This document shows, piece by piece, positions 50,580 to 60,390 of a DNA stretch of 64,000 nucleotides. Every line of letters begins with the position of its first letter. Positions within the stretch are counted from its first letter, which is position 1. The stretch covers positions 4,712,001-4,776,000 of the forward strand of contig OZ252260.1 in NCBI GenBank assembly GCA_965249925.1, written 5' to 3'. This DNA comes from Hoeflea_A sp965249925. GTDB taxonomy: Bacteria; Pseudomonadota; Alphaproteobacteria; Rhizobiales; Rhizobiaceae. A program made the position numbers and the translations under genes. The notes below the pieces were generated by a model. The model worked only from the letters and a program-made list of their open reading frames with translations, did no database searches and was not told where the DNA came from.

Positions 50580-51788
50580 ATGAAAAGAGTTTGGCCAATC
50601 CTTCAGGATGTTTTTTGGGTCGTCGTCACAATTGCAATTGTTGGCGGTGGTGTCTTCGGGTTCCGCCTTATGGGCGAACTCAAAGAGCCTGTTTTGGCGG
50701 GTCCGGTCGAGCGTGTCATCCCCACGGTATCGGTAGAGGACCTCAAACCCCACGTTGGGCCAATTCCTATCAGGGGGGAGGGATTCGTTTCAGCCTTTAG
50801 AGAAGTGGAACTCGCAACTGAAATCGGAGGCCGGATCGTCGAACTTCATCCAGCCATCGACTCGCGCGGTTCCTTCAAAAAGGGCGACGTCCTCGTCAAA
50901 CTGGACGCGCGCGCGCCACAGGCAGCGCTCGACAGAGCAAAGGCTGACTTGCAGGCGACGAAAGCGCGCCTCGACCTTAATGAAACGCAGCTTTCCAGAA
51001 GTCAAAAACTACTGGACCGAGGCGTGATCACGGAAGATCGTCATGATCAGCTATTGTCTGAAAACGCACAACTAGGTGCGACTTTCAATGCTTTAAACGC
51101 AGCCGTTGAAAGTGCGGAAGTGCAACTGCAATACGCAACCGTGAGAGCTCTTTTTGATGGTGCCGTGTTGGAGCAAGAGGCTGAGCTTGGCGCGGTTATA
51201 TCGGCTGGAGAGCCAATCGCGCGATTGTTCACTGACCGTCAACTCGAAGTCACGGTAGCTGTCAATGAAACCGATGCTGCATTGATACCGGGACTGTTCA
51301 ACGGGGCTGGTGCGAATGGCGAGGTTACTGCGCGGTTTGCGGGTCGCAAATTCTCGTGGTCTGCCAGGGTTGATCGCGTGGACCAGGCGCTGGATCAAAG
51401 AACCAGAACACTCGGTGTTACCCTAAGCTTTACAGGACGGGTCGATGACAGCGATACGGATTTTTCTGAGGATCTGCCTTCGGGCCTACCTCCCGCTTTG
51501 CTCAATTCCTTCGTCGAAGTGAAGATCGATGGTGCCGCTCTCGGTGACGTCTATCGCGTGCCGACGACGGCCGTACGAAACGGCGGCTCTATCTGGCTCG
51601 CAGACAACGACAAACTGATTGTCGAACCCGTAGATGTCGTTCATGTCGATGGCGAAGAATCATTTCTCCGCTTCAAGAGCGAACCGGCTGCCACCAGAAT
51701 TGTGACAAGTTCGCTGCAGTTTGCGGTGCCCGGCATGGAGATCGAAGTCATTTCCGCTTCGGATCAAACAGCCTCGTTGGGAGGCTGA
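50580..51788 (+). CDS. RND efflux membrane fusion protein
   Basis: A 402-aa periplasmic adaptor. An N-terminal anchor (VFWVVVTIAIVGGGVFGFRLM) is followed by the lipoyl halves (EIGGRIVELHPAIDSRGSFKKGDVLVKLD), a coiled hairpin (ALDRAKADLQATKARLDLNETQLSRSQKLLDRGVI) and the beta-barrel (LTVAVNETDAALIPGL). Stops 4 bp before the transporter start, so translation is coupled. Confidence 0.9.
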   Translation: MKRVWPILQDVFWVVVTIAIVGGGVFGFRLMGELKEPVLAGPVERVIPTVSVEDLKPHVGPIPIRGEGFVSAFREVELATEIGGRIVELHPAIDSRGSFKKGDVLVKLDARAPQAALDRAKADLQATKARLDLNETQLSRSQKLLDRGVITEDRHDQLLSENAQLGATFNALNAAVESAEVQLQYATVRALFDGAVLEQEAELGAVISAGEPIARLFTDRQLEVTVAVNETDAALIPGLFNGAGANGEVTARFAGRKFSWSARVDRVDQALDQRTRTLGVTLSFTGRVDDSDTDFSEDLPSGLPPALLNSFVEVKIDGAALGDVYRVPTTAVRNGGSIWLADNDKLIVEPVDVVHVDGEESFLRFKSEPAATRIVTSSLQFAVPGMEIEVISASDQTASLGG

Positions 51789-51792
51789 CCGG

Positions 51793-54700
51793 ATGAATGG
51801 TGTCATCAAGTGGGTTACAGAGCATCCGGTCGCTGCCAATTTGGCGATGATTTTCGTTCTTGTGGCCGGCCTGCTCAGTCTCGTCGCCGTTCCGCAAACA
51901 ACTTTTCCGGAGTTCACGCTCGATGAAATTGAGGTTGAAGTTGAATATGTCGGTGCATCGCCAACGGAAATAACCCAGAGCATTATTCAGCCGATAGAAG
52001 ACCGATTAGCCGGCGTCGAAGGCGTCGACGAAATGACTGCGACGGCCAGTGAAGGCCTGGGGTCTGTCAAGATAACCCTTCTGCTCGGGGAAGATGTCAA
52101 CGCCAAGCTCGATGAAGTCAAGGCGGAGATCGATCGAATCGAGGTGTTTCCGGAAGAGGCCGATGAGCCAGTGGTGACACGCTCCACACGTCGCATGCAG
52201 GTCCTTGAAATCGCCGTTCACGGCAGTGTGCCTGAAGCTGCTTTGAAATGGCAGGCGGAACGATTGAAAGACGAGTTGGTCCGACTGGAAACGGTGTCTT
52301 TCGCGGAGGTCAGCAACACCCGCGACTATGAGATTTCGATCGAGGTTGAACGCGACACGCTGAAGGCCTACGGCCTGACTTTGCAGGATATCGGCCGGAT
52401 TGTGTCGAACAACTCGCTTGAACTGCCAGGCGGCGCCATCGATACCGACACATTGTCCATTCCGATCCGAACGCTGGGACGAAATTACAATCAGTCTGAT
52501 TTCGAAGAGATCATCATCCTGACCGGAGATAATGGCGCTCAGGTGCGTCTCGGTGACATTGCCACGGTGGTCGACGGGTTCGACCATGACAACGATCTTT
52601 CGGCTCGTTTCGGTGGAGAGGCCAATGCGACCGTTACCGTCTTCCGTGTTGGAGACGAGCGCGTTTTGGCAATTGTCGAAGAGGTGAAGGCCTTTCTTGC
52701 CGAAACGTTTGTGCCGAGTCTGCCTGCAGGGATCAATGTAACGATCTGGGAAAACGACGCCGAGAACCTGCAGAGCCGCATTAGTCTTTTGATGGAAAAC
52801 GCCATTCTCGGCGGTGCGCTGGTCATATTGTGCCTGGCGCTTTTTCTCGATTTCAGGCTCGCCTTCTGGTCCGCAGTTGGCATTGGAATCGCTTTTGTTG
52901 CCGCGTTTGGCGTTATGTTTTTGTTGGATATGTCCATCAATATGATCTCGCTTTTCGGGTTCATTCTTGCGATCGGCATCATCGTCGACAACGCCATTGT
53001 CGTCGGAGAGAATGTCTACAAGAATGCGGAGCGAGGGCTTCCGCCAATGCGTGCTGCCGTAGCCGGCACGCAGCGTGTGGCGGTGCCGGTCATATTTTCT
53101 GCCCTGACGACAATCGTTGCATTCACGCCTCTGCTGCAGCTTCCAGGCACCCTGGGCAAACTGCTCGGTGACATCCCGACAATCGTGATCATTGTGCTCA
53201 GCTTGTCGCTGTTGCAGTCATTGCTGATACTTCCGCGCCACCTGTCGCACATGGATGTCTCGGAGAGTTACCGGCCCAATATCGTGTTGCGAGTATTGAG
53301 AACCATTCGCGGTTTCGTGGACCGGGGCCTGAAGTGGTTTATCAACTTTCCCCTCGACCGCATGTTGAGGTTTGCAACCAAACGGTTCCTGGTGCCGATA
53401 GGCAGTGTTGCAGCGCTGATGATTCTGACAGTTGGGCTTTTGGTGCATGGTTACGTCAAGTTCAGTTTCTTCCCGTCAATAGACGATAAATTCGTCACCG
53501 CGGATCTTGAATTGGCAGACGGAACAACCGTCGCGCGGACGGAAGAAGTCGTCGAAATCTTGCGCCGGGCAGCGGTTCGCGCCGGCAACAAGATCCAAGC
53601 GGAGCTGCCCGAGTTCCACGCGCCAATCCTTGAAGACATCAACATAACGGTCGGAAGAAGTGCGGGATCTGGAGGACCCAACCCAGTGCCACCCAGGATC
53701 AGTTCGTCCATGGCACATGTGGTTGTGCGGCTCATAGATCCTGAGCAAAGAACATTTCCCACCGCACATTATGAAGCTCGATGGCGAGAGGAAATCGGTA
53801 AACTCGCCGACGTCAAGAGACTCACGTTCAATTCAGCATTGGTCAATGCTGGTGATCCGGTCGCCTTGGAACTCTCCTTGCCAGACGGCCGGGATATTCA
53901 ACCGGTCGTGACTGAAGTACGTGAAGGCCTGAACAGTGTCGCTGGCGTTTTTGATATTCGCGACGATCTCTCTGCCGGTCGTGTTGAGTATAAGCTTCAG
54001 CTCAAGGACGAAGCGCGGATTTACGGTCTTGAACTCAGTGATCTTGCGCAGCAGATGCGCAACGGTTTCTTCGGCTATGAAGCCACCCGCGTGCAACGTG
54101 GGCAGGATGATGTACGGGTCTTTGTTCGGCTGCCGGAAGAACAACGCAACACCCTCGCAGACGTTTTGGCGATCGATATCCGTACGTCAGAAGGTGATCT
54201 CATTCCGCTTGGCGTCGTAGCAACCATCACCGAAGGTCTGAGTCAGACTGAGATCTTGCGCAGGGGTGGGCGGACCATCACCACAGTTACCGCTGATGTC
54301 GACAGCGCGATCGCAACCGGCCAAGAAGTGAATGATTATGTCGTCGCTGAAATTCTGCCCGCTTTGATGGCACAACATGATGGCCTGATCGTCGATTTCG
54401 GCGGCGAACAAAGAACCCAGGGCGATGCGCAAGGAGCTCTGATGTCCGCGCTCGGGCTCGCGCTATTTGTGATCTTTGCCTTGCTGGCCTTGGTGTTTCG
54501 TTCCTACGTGCAGCCCATCGTTGTCATGCTTGCAATTCCGCTCGGTCTTATTGGTGCTGTCGCCGGGCACCTCATCATGGGGCTTCAGATCACCCTAATC
54601 AGCATCTTTGGCATAATTGGGCTCGCCGGTGTAATCATCAACAACAGTCTGGTGATGATCGACCTCTTTAACGAATACCTGGATCGGGGCATGGACACCC

Positions 54701-55026
54701 AGACTGCTGTTGTGGAGGGTTCCAAGGACCGCTTTCGTCCGATCCTCCTGACGTCCCTGACGACTTTCCTCGGCATATTTCCCTTGCTCATGGAGACCAG
54801 TCTACAGGCTCAATTCCTGATACCGCTTGCGGTCAGCATCGGGTTTGGCGTGCTGTTTGGCACTGTCATTGTCGTGTTTTCCATCCCAGCGTTTTTCATT
54901 GCGCAAGCCAAGATATTCCGCACCTTCCGCAAGGAACCTGTCGCTTCCGGAACGGAGAAAACCGTGCAGTCGGAAAAGCCAAAGACGCTCGAAATCGTTG
55001 ATCAAACAGCTCTCGCCGCCGAGTGA
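51793..55026 (+). CDS. RND-family efflux transporter (HAE1-like)
   Basis: A 1077-aa inner-membrane transporter with twelve predicted helices in two halves and two large periplasmic loops. ATG 51793 (MNGVIKWVTEHPVAANLAMI) follows GGAGG at the end of the adaptor gene. In TM4 the relay residue is seen in ILAIGIIVDNAIVVGENVYKNAERG; the second half repeats the pattern in IIGLAGVIINNSLVMIDLFNE. Works with the adaptor at 50580 and an outer-membrane channel encoded elsewhere. Confidence 0.93.
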   Translation: MNGVIKWVTEHPVAANLAMIFVLVAGLLSLVAVPQTTFPEFTLDEIEVEVEYVGASPTEITQSIIQPIEDRLAGVEGVDEMTATASEGLGSVKITLLLGEDVNAKLDEVKAEIDRIEVFPEEADEPVVTRSTRRMQVLEIAVHGSVPEAALKWQAERLKDELVRLETVSFAEVSNTRDYEISIEVERDTLKAYGLTLQDIGRIVSNNSLELPGGAIDTDTLSIPIRTLGRNYNQSDFEEIIILTGDNGAQVRLGDIATVVDGFDHDNDLSARFGGEANATVTVFRVGDERVLAIVEEVKAFLAETFVPSLPAGINVTIWENDAENLQSRISLLMENAILGGALVILCLALFLDFRLAFWSAVGIGIAFVAAFGVMFLLDMSINMISLFGFILAIGIIVDNAIVVGENVYKNAERGLPPMRAAVAGTQRVAVPVIFSALTTIVAFTPLLQLPGTLGKLLGDIPTIVIIVLSLSLLQSLLILPRHLSHMDVSESYRPNIVLRVLRTIRGFVDRGLKWFINFPLDRMLRFATKRFLVPIGSVAALMILTVGLLVHGYVKFSFFPSIDDKFVTADLELADGTTVARTEEVVEILRRAAVRAGNKIQAELPEFHAPILEDINITVGRSAGSGGPNPVPPRISSSMAHVVVRLIDPEQRTFPTAHYEARWREEIGKLADVKRLTFNSALVNAGDPVALELSLPDGRDIQPVVTEVREGLNSVAGVFDIRDDLSAGRVEYKLQLKDEARIYGLELSDLAQQMRNGFFGYEATRVQRGQDDVRVFVRLPEEQRNTLADVLAIDIRTSEGDLIPLGVVATITEGLSQTEILRRGGRTITTVTADVDSAIATGQEVNDYVVAEILPALMAQHDGLIVDFGGEQRTQGDAQGALMSALGLALFVIFALLALVFRSYVQPIVVMLAIPLGLIGAVAGHLIMGLQITLISIFGIIGLAGVIINNSLVMIDLFNEYLDRGMDTQTAVVEGSKDRFRPILLTSLTTFLGIFPLLMETSLQAQFLIPLAVSIGFGVLFGTVIVVFSIPAFFIAQAKIFRTFRKEPVASGTEKTVQSEKPKTLEIVDQTALAAE

Positions 55027-55092
55027 GGCTCTTTTGTCTCCACGATCCGTTGAATCACCCGTTCGCGCCGAAGAACGGCCGTATGTGGCCAA

Positions 55093-56094
55093 TTAGGGAT
55101 GCGCGCACAGTCGGGCAACGGCTTCACGCGGCCAGATTCTGATGGCACCGTCATCGTCGGATGTTGCCAGGCTCCCATCGGGTGCAACGCTCAGCGCCCA
55201 AACCTGATCGCCATGGGTCCCCAGTTCAATGCCACGCGGGTCAGCCGACACGCGCCAGATCCGAACCGTCGCATCGTAACTTCCGCTGACGATGCAGTCC
55301 TCCGACAGGAAGTCGACAGAGGTGATATCCGACCGATGGCCTTTGAAGGCCGCTATTGTTTTGCCGGAGGTCACATTCCATACGCGCACGGTACGGTCGT
55401 CGCTGCCGCTGACGAGGCGAGCGCCTTCGGGAGAGAACTTCAGTTCGCGAACATTGTCGGTGTGACCGCTCAGTTCGGCAATCTCTAACCCGTTCTGCCG
55501 GTCCCAGATTCGGATGCTGTAGTCGGCCGGCGGATTGAACACGCTGCCACTTCCTGTCGCAATCGACGAATTGTCTGGGGAAACGTCGATCGTGTTCACG
55601 GTGTCTGTGTGTCCAGTCAGGATGGCAAGACGGTTCCCGGTTTCGGCGTCCCAAAGGCGCGCCGAACGATCATAGCTAGCGGTGGCGATCAGCTGGCCAT
55701 CTTGGCTGAATGCGAGGTCGCGAACGACCTGGTCATGCGCCTTGATCGTGGTGAGCAAGGTGCCGTCGGGTGCCGACCACAGGCGCACGAATCCGCCGTA
55801 GTCCCCCGTCGCGACCCGTTCGCCGTCCGGCGAAAAGGCAACGGAGCGCACACGTCCGTCATGCGGCTGAAGAATGGCAAGGGCTGCGGCCCGCTCTAGA
55901 TCCCAAATTCGTGCCGCACCGTCCACGCCTCCCGATACCAGCAAGCGGCCATTTGGATTATGGTCAAGCGCCCAAACGCGGCCACTGTGACCGGACAGGA
56001 GTGTTTCGGCCACAGCAGATGCCGGAAAGGCAATGATGGCGAGGGTTACCGTCAGGGACAGGGAGCGGTTTGACATGAGGAAGCGGTTTGACAT
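55093..56094 (-). CDS. exported seven-bladed WD40 propeller protein
   Basis: A 333-aa protein. The signal peptide SLTVTLAIIAFPASAVAE is followed by seven WD40 repeats (blade ends IWDLE, LWSA, LWDAE, IWDRQ, VWNV, IWRV, IWPRE), enough for a closed propeller. ATG at 56094 follows GGGAGAGGG, but the first six codons are a near-copy of codons 7-12 (start duplication). It follows the hydrolase gene directly, so the two products may interact in the periplasm. No enzymatic motif. Confidence 0.85.
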   Translation of the reverse strand: MSNRFLMSNRSLSLTVTLAIIAFPASAVAETLLSGHSGRVWALDHNPNGRLLVSGGVDGAARIWDLERAAALAILQPHDGRVRSVAFSPDGERVATGDYGGFVRLWSAPDGTLLTTIKAHDQVVRDLAFSQDGQLIATASYDRSARLWDAETGNRLAILTGHTDTVNTIDVSPDNSSIATGSGSVFNPPADYSIRIWDRQNGLEIAELSGHTDNVRELKFSPEGARLVSGSDDRTVRVWNVTSGKTIAAFKGHRSDITSVDFLSEDCIVSGSYDATVRIWRVSADPRGIELGTHGDQVWALSVAPDGSLATSDDDGAIRIWPREAVARLCAHP

Positions 56095-56096
56095 GA

Positions 56097-57164
56097 CTAG
56101 CCCTCTCCCTGTGCCAGAAACGCCAGTACCGATGTGAGGAACAGCCTGCGGCCGCGCTCGGCACGATCGAGGTGAACGAAGTGCGTCGCATGCGGTAGCT
56201 CGACGGCCTCCACGGTGCCCGATCGCCGCTCGTCAAGATGTCGCTGCAGCATTGCGACATCGTCCGTTCGCGACCAGAAATCGTTCTCGGATCGGACAAT
56301 CAGTACGTCTGCGCTGATGAGGCGCGCGTCCCACAGCGCCGCTCCCGTCGCAAGCAGGAAGCTGTCCGCCATTGCCCCGGACGGCGCGCGGAAACTCGGC
56401 GGGTCGCGGTCTTCGCTGGTCGGATCGCTGGCCAGCGCCGCCCCGACATAAGCTTCGGCGATCATTGGATCACGCCACTGTGTCTTGTCGTCCAACGGAA
56501 TCGAGCGATCCCAACCAGGCAGCAGGCCGTCGGCGGTGTTGGTTCTGTAGTTCTGAAACCGCGCAATGTTGAAGCGGTCGGGAAAGTCGGGATCGGAAAG
56601 AGCCGATCCCCGGCCGATGGCCGGATGATCAGCGGAATAGCCGTACAGCGTGTTGTACAAGATCAACTTCGATACTTTTTCTGGCGCAAGGGACGAAAAC
56701 ATGCCGCCCCAGTGACCACCGGTTGCCCATCCGAGGATGGCGACCCGGTCGCTTCCGGTTCGGGCGCGGATCGCGTCAACCGCCGCGTCGAGATCCCGCA
56801 CGGCAGCACCCGAACGAACCAATGGTGTATCGGGTATGCGCTCATTGGCCATGGCTGTGGGCCGCGTCGACGCACCATAACCGCGAAGATCGACGATGAA
56901 GGCAGCGTGACCCGCAGCGGCAAGGTCCGCTGCCAGGCTGCCACCCGGCACGTCGAGGTCGAAGGACGCGATGCCGGGAACGCGGGCGCCGTGAATCAGA
57001 ACGATCGGATCGCCGGTGCCAATGACGTCGGTGTCAACCACTTCCCGGATGGCGATTTCTATGCCGGGTTCAGAGAAAACAGTGAAGTCGGTCCGTTTGA
57101 CATCAGCAAGGGCAAGGTTGGCCGTGGTGGCGAGAGCAGCCAAGGCAAGAGGGAGTTGTCGCAT
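56097..57164 (-). CDS. exported alpha/beta-hydrolase-fold protein with Ala at the nucleophile position
   Basis: A 355-aa alpha/beta hydrolase. The ATG at 57164 follows GGAGG and gives a signal peptide (LPLALAALATTANLALADV). IVLIHGARVPG (oxyanion hole), VDLRGYGAS and HATHFVHLD (His) are in place, but the nucleophile elbow reads GWATGG, with Ala147 where Ser is expected. Thr148 is next to it. It may be non-catalytic or use an unusual nucleophile. Divergent from LysR, followed by the WD40 gene two bases after its stop. Confidence 0.82.
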   Translation of the reverse strand: MRQLPLALAALATTANLALADVKRTDFTVFSEPGIEIAIREVVDTDVIGTGDPIVLIHGARVPGIASFDLDVPGGSLAADLAAAGHAAFIVDLRGYGASTRPTAMANERIPDTPLVRSGAAVRDLDAAVDAIRARTGSDRVAILGWATGGHWGGMFSSLAPEKVSKLILYNTLYGYSADHPAIGRGSALSDPDFPDRFNIARFQNYRTNTADGLLPGWDRSIPLDDKTQWRDPMIAEAYVGAALASDPTSEDRDPPSFRAPSGAMADSFLLATGAALWDARLISADVLIVRSENDFWSRTDDVAMLQRHLDERRSGTVEAVELPHATHFVHLDRAERGRRLFLTSVLAFLAQGEG

Positions 57165-57269
57165 GGTTGGGGCCTCCAATGGGTTCCATTGTCTCGGCTG
57201 GAGGTTTGCACCTCGTGCTATCCATTGTAAGTATTGAGTTTGAAACAGATGATAGCTATTATGTATCAC

Positions 57270-58148
57270 ATGCGAGCATTGGATCACCGCGTTCTAAGGC
57301 AGTTCCTAGCCGTCGCCGACGCGGGCACGGTGCGCTCGGCGGCGCAGTCTCTGAACATGAGTCAGCCGCCCTTGTCGACAGCGATCAGGCAGTTGGAAGC
57401 GCGTTTGGGGACCGAGCTCTTCGAGCGAAGCGCGAGTGGCATGGAAATGACGAAGGCCGGTCGCATTCTCGCCCAGGAGGCACGCGCGCTGCTTGGCCAA
57501 CTCAACCGTGCTGAACAGCGCGTCTCAGCAATGGGTCAGGCATCGCGTCCGTTTCGCATTGGCTTTGTCTCCGCAGCACTCAACGACGTGCTGCCATCGA
57601 TCCTGAACGAGATCCGGAGGCAGGATCTGCCCGTCCCCGGTCTTTGGGAGATGACGACGCCCGAGCAACTCCGCGCCTTTGAGGAAGCTCAGCTCGATAT
57701 TGGCCTGATGCATCCTCCCATTCCCCGTATCCAAGGCCTTTCATCGGTATCACTGGGGCGGGATTCTTTTTGTGCGGCGCTGCCAGCCGATCACCCACTT
57801 GCGGTCAAGTCCGATTTGAGTGTTGCCGACGTTGCCGACGAGGCGCTTGTCCTGTTCCCGCCCGAACAGGGGCGAAATCTCTTTGAGACGATCCGATCGC
57901 TGTTTTGCCCGAGTGGCGGAGCGCTGAACCTCGCTGCGGGAGCGCGCCGAATTCACACCCAGCTCGCCCTCGTGGCCGGCGGTCTCGGGATCGGCCTCAT
58001 TACGGAATCCACTGCGCGCACACTGACATTCAAAGGCGTGGTTACGCGACCGATACCGGAAATCCGCGACAAACTTTTTATTGAACTGGTGGTCGTCGCC
58101 GAAGCGAGCGTCCTGGCACAGTTGAAGCTCTCCGAAGCCCTCGTATAG
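57270..58148 (+). CDS. LysR-family regulator
   Basis: A 292-aa LysR regulator starting MRALDHRVLRQFLAVADAG, the usual N-terminal spacing; in-frame ATGs at 57249 and 57261 and a TTG at 57234 are alternatives and none has a strong ribosome site. Helix-turn-helix: TVRSAAQSLNMSQPPLSTAIRQLEARLGTELFERSASG. Divergent from the hydrolase/WD40 genes, which are its likely target. Confidence 0.85.
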   Translation: MRALDHRVLRQFLAVADAGTVRSAAQSLNMSQPPLSTAIRQLEARLGTELFERSASGMEMTKAGRILAQEARALLGQLNRAEQRVSAMGQASRPFRIGFVSAALNDVLPSILNEIRRQDLPVPGLWEMTTPEQLRAFEEAQLDIGLMHPPIPRIQGLSSVSLGRDSFCAALPADHPLAVKSDLSVADVADEALVLFPPEQGRNLFETIRSLFCPSGGALNLAAGARRIHTQLALVAGGLGIGLITESTARTLTFKGVVTRPIPEIRDKLFIELVVVAEASVLAQLKLSEALV

Positions 58149-58268
58149 GGCCGCCCTGTACCCCGTGAACGCACATTCCGTTGGCCGTCGGCGTCCAGGT
58201 CAGGCTTCTGCCCATGATTCCCAATTTCATAGGCGTCGAATTGCAAAGATTCGCTGCACCTCTCGACA

Positions 58269-58285
58269 ATCACAATATTTGTGAT
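58269..58285. promoter_or_regulatory. 17-bp palindrome upstream of acoA
   Basis: ATCACAATATTTGTGAT has perfect 7-bp arms around a 3-bp centre and ends 49 bp before the E1 alpha start. It is a good operator candidate for a GntR-type or similar regulator; none is encoded next to it. Confidence 0.55.
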
Positions 58286-58334
58286 ATATCAGTGATGTTT
58301 CAATTTTTGTCGATCTGTTGGATAACGCTCTCTG

Positions 58335-59291
58335 ATGCAATTTGACCGGCCCACACTGCTCGAGGCTTACCGCCTGATGCGCAACATTCGTGCCTTTGAG
58401 GAACGGATGAACATCGAGTTCGCCAACGGCAATATTCCAGGCATGTTGCACCTGTCGACAGGCCAGGAAGCAGTGGCTGCCGGCGTGTGCATGAACCTGC
58501 GCGAAAGCGACTACATCGCTTCGACCCATCGCGGGCATGGGCATTCGATTGCCAAGGGCTGCGATATCGGCGGCATGGTGCTGGAGATTTTCGCCAAGGA
58601 TGGCGGGCTTTGCGCGGGCAAGGGCGGTTCGATGCACATTGCCGATTTCGACAAGGGCATGCTCGGCGCCAATGCGATCGTCGGCGGCAGTCCGCCGCTT
58701 GCCATTGGCGGCGCGCTGACGGCCAAGGTCACGGGCACCGATGCGGTCAGCGTCGCATTCGCCGGCGACGGAGCATCCAATCAGGGCACGACTTTTGAAG
58801 CCATGAACATGGCGGTCGTGCTGCATTTGCCGGCCATCTTCGTGTTCGAGAACAATGGCTTTGGCGAGGGCATGACGGCCGATTTCGCCGTAGGTTCCAA
58901 GGACATTGCCGGCCGGGCGCGTGGTTTCGGCATACCGGCGGTGAGCGTCGACGGCACTGATTTCTTCGCGGTACACGATGCGATGACCGAGGCGGTGGAG
59001 CGGGCGCGATCGGGTGGCGGCCCCGGCGTCATCGAGGCACGCTGCGTGCGTTTTCACGGTCATTTCGTCGGTGACCCGCAACGGTATCGGACACGCGAAG
59101 AACTGGCCGAGGCGCGTGAGACCAAGGACCCGCTCACCATCTTCCGCTCAAAGATTGAGCAGGCGGGCTTGCTTGATGCCGAACAACTCGACGCACTCGA
59201 CGAGCAAGCCGAGCAACTCGTCGAGGAAGCGGTTCAGGCGGCGTTGGCAGCACCCGCGCCGCCGCTCGAGGCACTGCACACGGACGTTTAA
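58335..59291 (+). CDS. acoA: acetoin/2-oxo acid dehydrogenase E1 component alpha
   Basis: A 318-aa ThDP enzyme alpha chain. STHRGHGHSIAKG, then MHIADFDKGMLGANAIVGG, and GDGASNQGTTFEAMNMAVVLHLPAIFVFENN with the GDG...NN Mg-ThDP motif. Spacing to the beta gene is 24 bp. Acetoin dehydrogenase and branched or pyruvate E1 alpha chains share these motifs; the acoC-type partner favours the acetoin group, but another diketone or 2-oxo acid cannot be excluded. Confidence 0.88.
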   Translation: MQFDRPTLLEAYRLMRNIRAFEERMNIEFANGNIPGMLHLSTGQEAVAAGVCMNLRESDYIASTHRGHGHSIAKGCDIGGMVLEIFAKDGGLCAGKGGSMHIADFDKGMLGANAIVGGSPPLAIGGALTAKVTGTDAVSVAFAGDGASNQGTTFEAMNMAVVLHLPAIFVFENNGFGEGMTADFAVGSKDIAGRARGFGIPAVSVDGTDFFAVHDAMTEAVERARSGGGPGVIEARCVRFHGHFVGDPQRYRTREELAEARETKDPLTIFRSKIEQAGLLDAEQLDALDEQAEQLVEEAVQAALAAPAPPLEALHTDV

Positions 59292-59315
59292 ACCGCATAT
59301 TGAAGGGCAATTGGT

Positions 59316-60341
59316 ATGGCCAAACGATCGATGCGTGAGGCGCTGAATGAAGCGATGCGGCTCGAAATGCGCCGAGATCCGAGCGTCATCGTGATCGGCG
59401 AGGATGTCGCCGGCGGCGCTGGAGGCGATGGCGAGGCCGATGCATTCGGCGGTGTGCTCGGCGTCACCAAGGGGCTTTATGGCGAGTTCGGCCCGCTGCG
59501 CGTGATCGACACGCCAATTACCGAAAGCGCCATTATGGGAGCGGCGGCCGGTGCGGCGATAACCGGGCTTCGGCCGGTAGCCGAATTGATGTTTGTCGAT
59601 TTTATCGGCGTCTGCTTCGACCAGATTTTCAATCAGGCAGCAAAGTTTCGCTACATGTTCGGCGGCAAGGCAAACGCTCCCCTCGTCGTTCGCGCAATGA
59701 CCGGCGCAGGGCGGCGCGCAGGTGCTCAACACTCTCAGAGCCTGCATGCCCTGTTCACCCACATACCCGGGCTGAAGGTCGTCATGCCCTCCAATGCCTA
59801 CGACGCGAAGGGTTTGCTCATTCAGGCGATCCGTGACAACGACCCGGTGATCTTCCTGGAACACAAGCTGCTCTACGATACCAGCGAAGAGGTGCCCGAA
59901 GAGGCCTATACGATCCCCTTCGGCGAGGCCAACATCACCCGCGAAGGGGATGATGTGACCATCGTTGCTTTTGCGCGAATGGTGCATCTTGCCAATCAGG
60001 CCGCCGACCAACTTGCACGCGAGGGCATCTCCGCCACGGTGATCGACCCGCGAACCGCCTCGCCGCTGGATGAAGATACGATCATAGAAAGCGTCGAGGA
60101 AACCGGTCGGCTGGTGGTTGTCGATGAGGCCAATCCGCGCTGCAGTCTGGCAACCGATATCGCCGCGCTTGCCGCACAGCATGCCTTCAATGCGCTGCGT
60201 GCGCCGGTTGAGCTGGTCACCGCGCCGCACACGCCGGTGCCGTTCGCGCCCAATCTGGAAGACGCCTATCTGCCTGACGCCGAAAAGATCATGACGGCCG
60301 TGCGGGCAGTAGCCGGCAAGTCGAGCCGCGCGGTGGCCTAG
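59316..60341 (+). CDS. acoB: acetoin/2-oxo acid dehydrogenase E1 component beta
   Basis: A 341-aa transketolase-like beta chain: MAKRSMREALNEAMRLEM, VIGEDVAGGAGG, IDTPITESAIMGAAAGAAITGLRPVAELMF, VVRAMTGAGRRAGAQHSQSLHALFTHIPGLKVVMPSNAYDAKGLL, and a C-terminal TVIDPRTASPLDEDTI domain. Pairs with the upstream alpha subunit. Confidence 0.9.
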   Translation: MAKRSMREALNEAMRLEMRRDPSVIVIGEDVAGGAGGDGEADAFGGVLGVTKGLYGEFGPLRVIDTPITESAIMGAAAGAAITGLRPVAELMFVDFIGVCFDQIFNQAAKFRYMFGGKANAPLVVRAMTGAGRRAGAQHSQSLHALFTHIPGLKVVMPSNAYDAKGLLIQAIRDNDPVIFLEHKLLYDTSEEVPEEAYTIPFGEANITREGDDVTIVAFARMVHLANQAADQLAREGISATVIDPRTASPLDEDTIIESVEETGRLVVVDEANPRCSLATDIAALAAQHAFNALRAPVELVTAPHTPVPFAPNLEDAYLPDAEKIMTAVRAVAGKSSRAVA

Positions 60342-60390
60342 TCTGGCCGGTCGACGCCTGGTCTGAAATCCGAACCACGGAGCCTGCTGA

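Noticed and set aside
59148..60230. Minus-strand 360-aa frame opposite the E1 beta gene
   Set aside because: Antisense to a gene with clear transketolase-type motifs.
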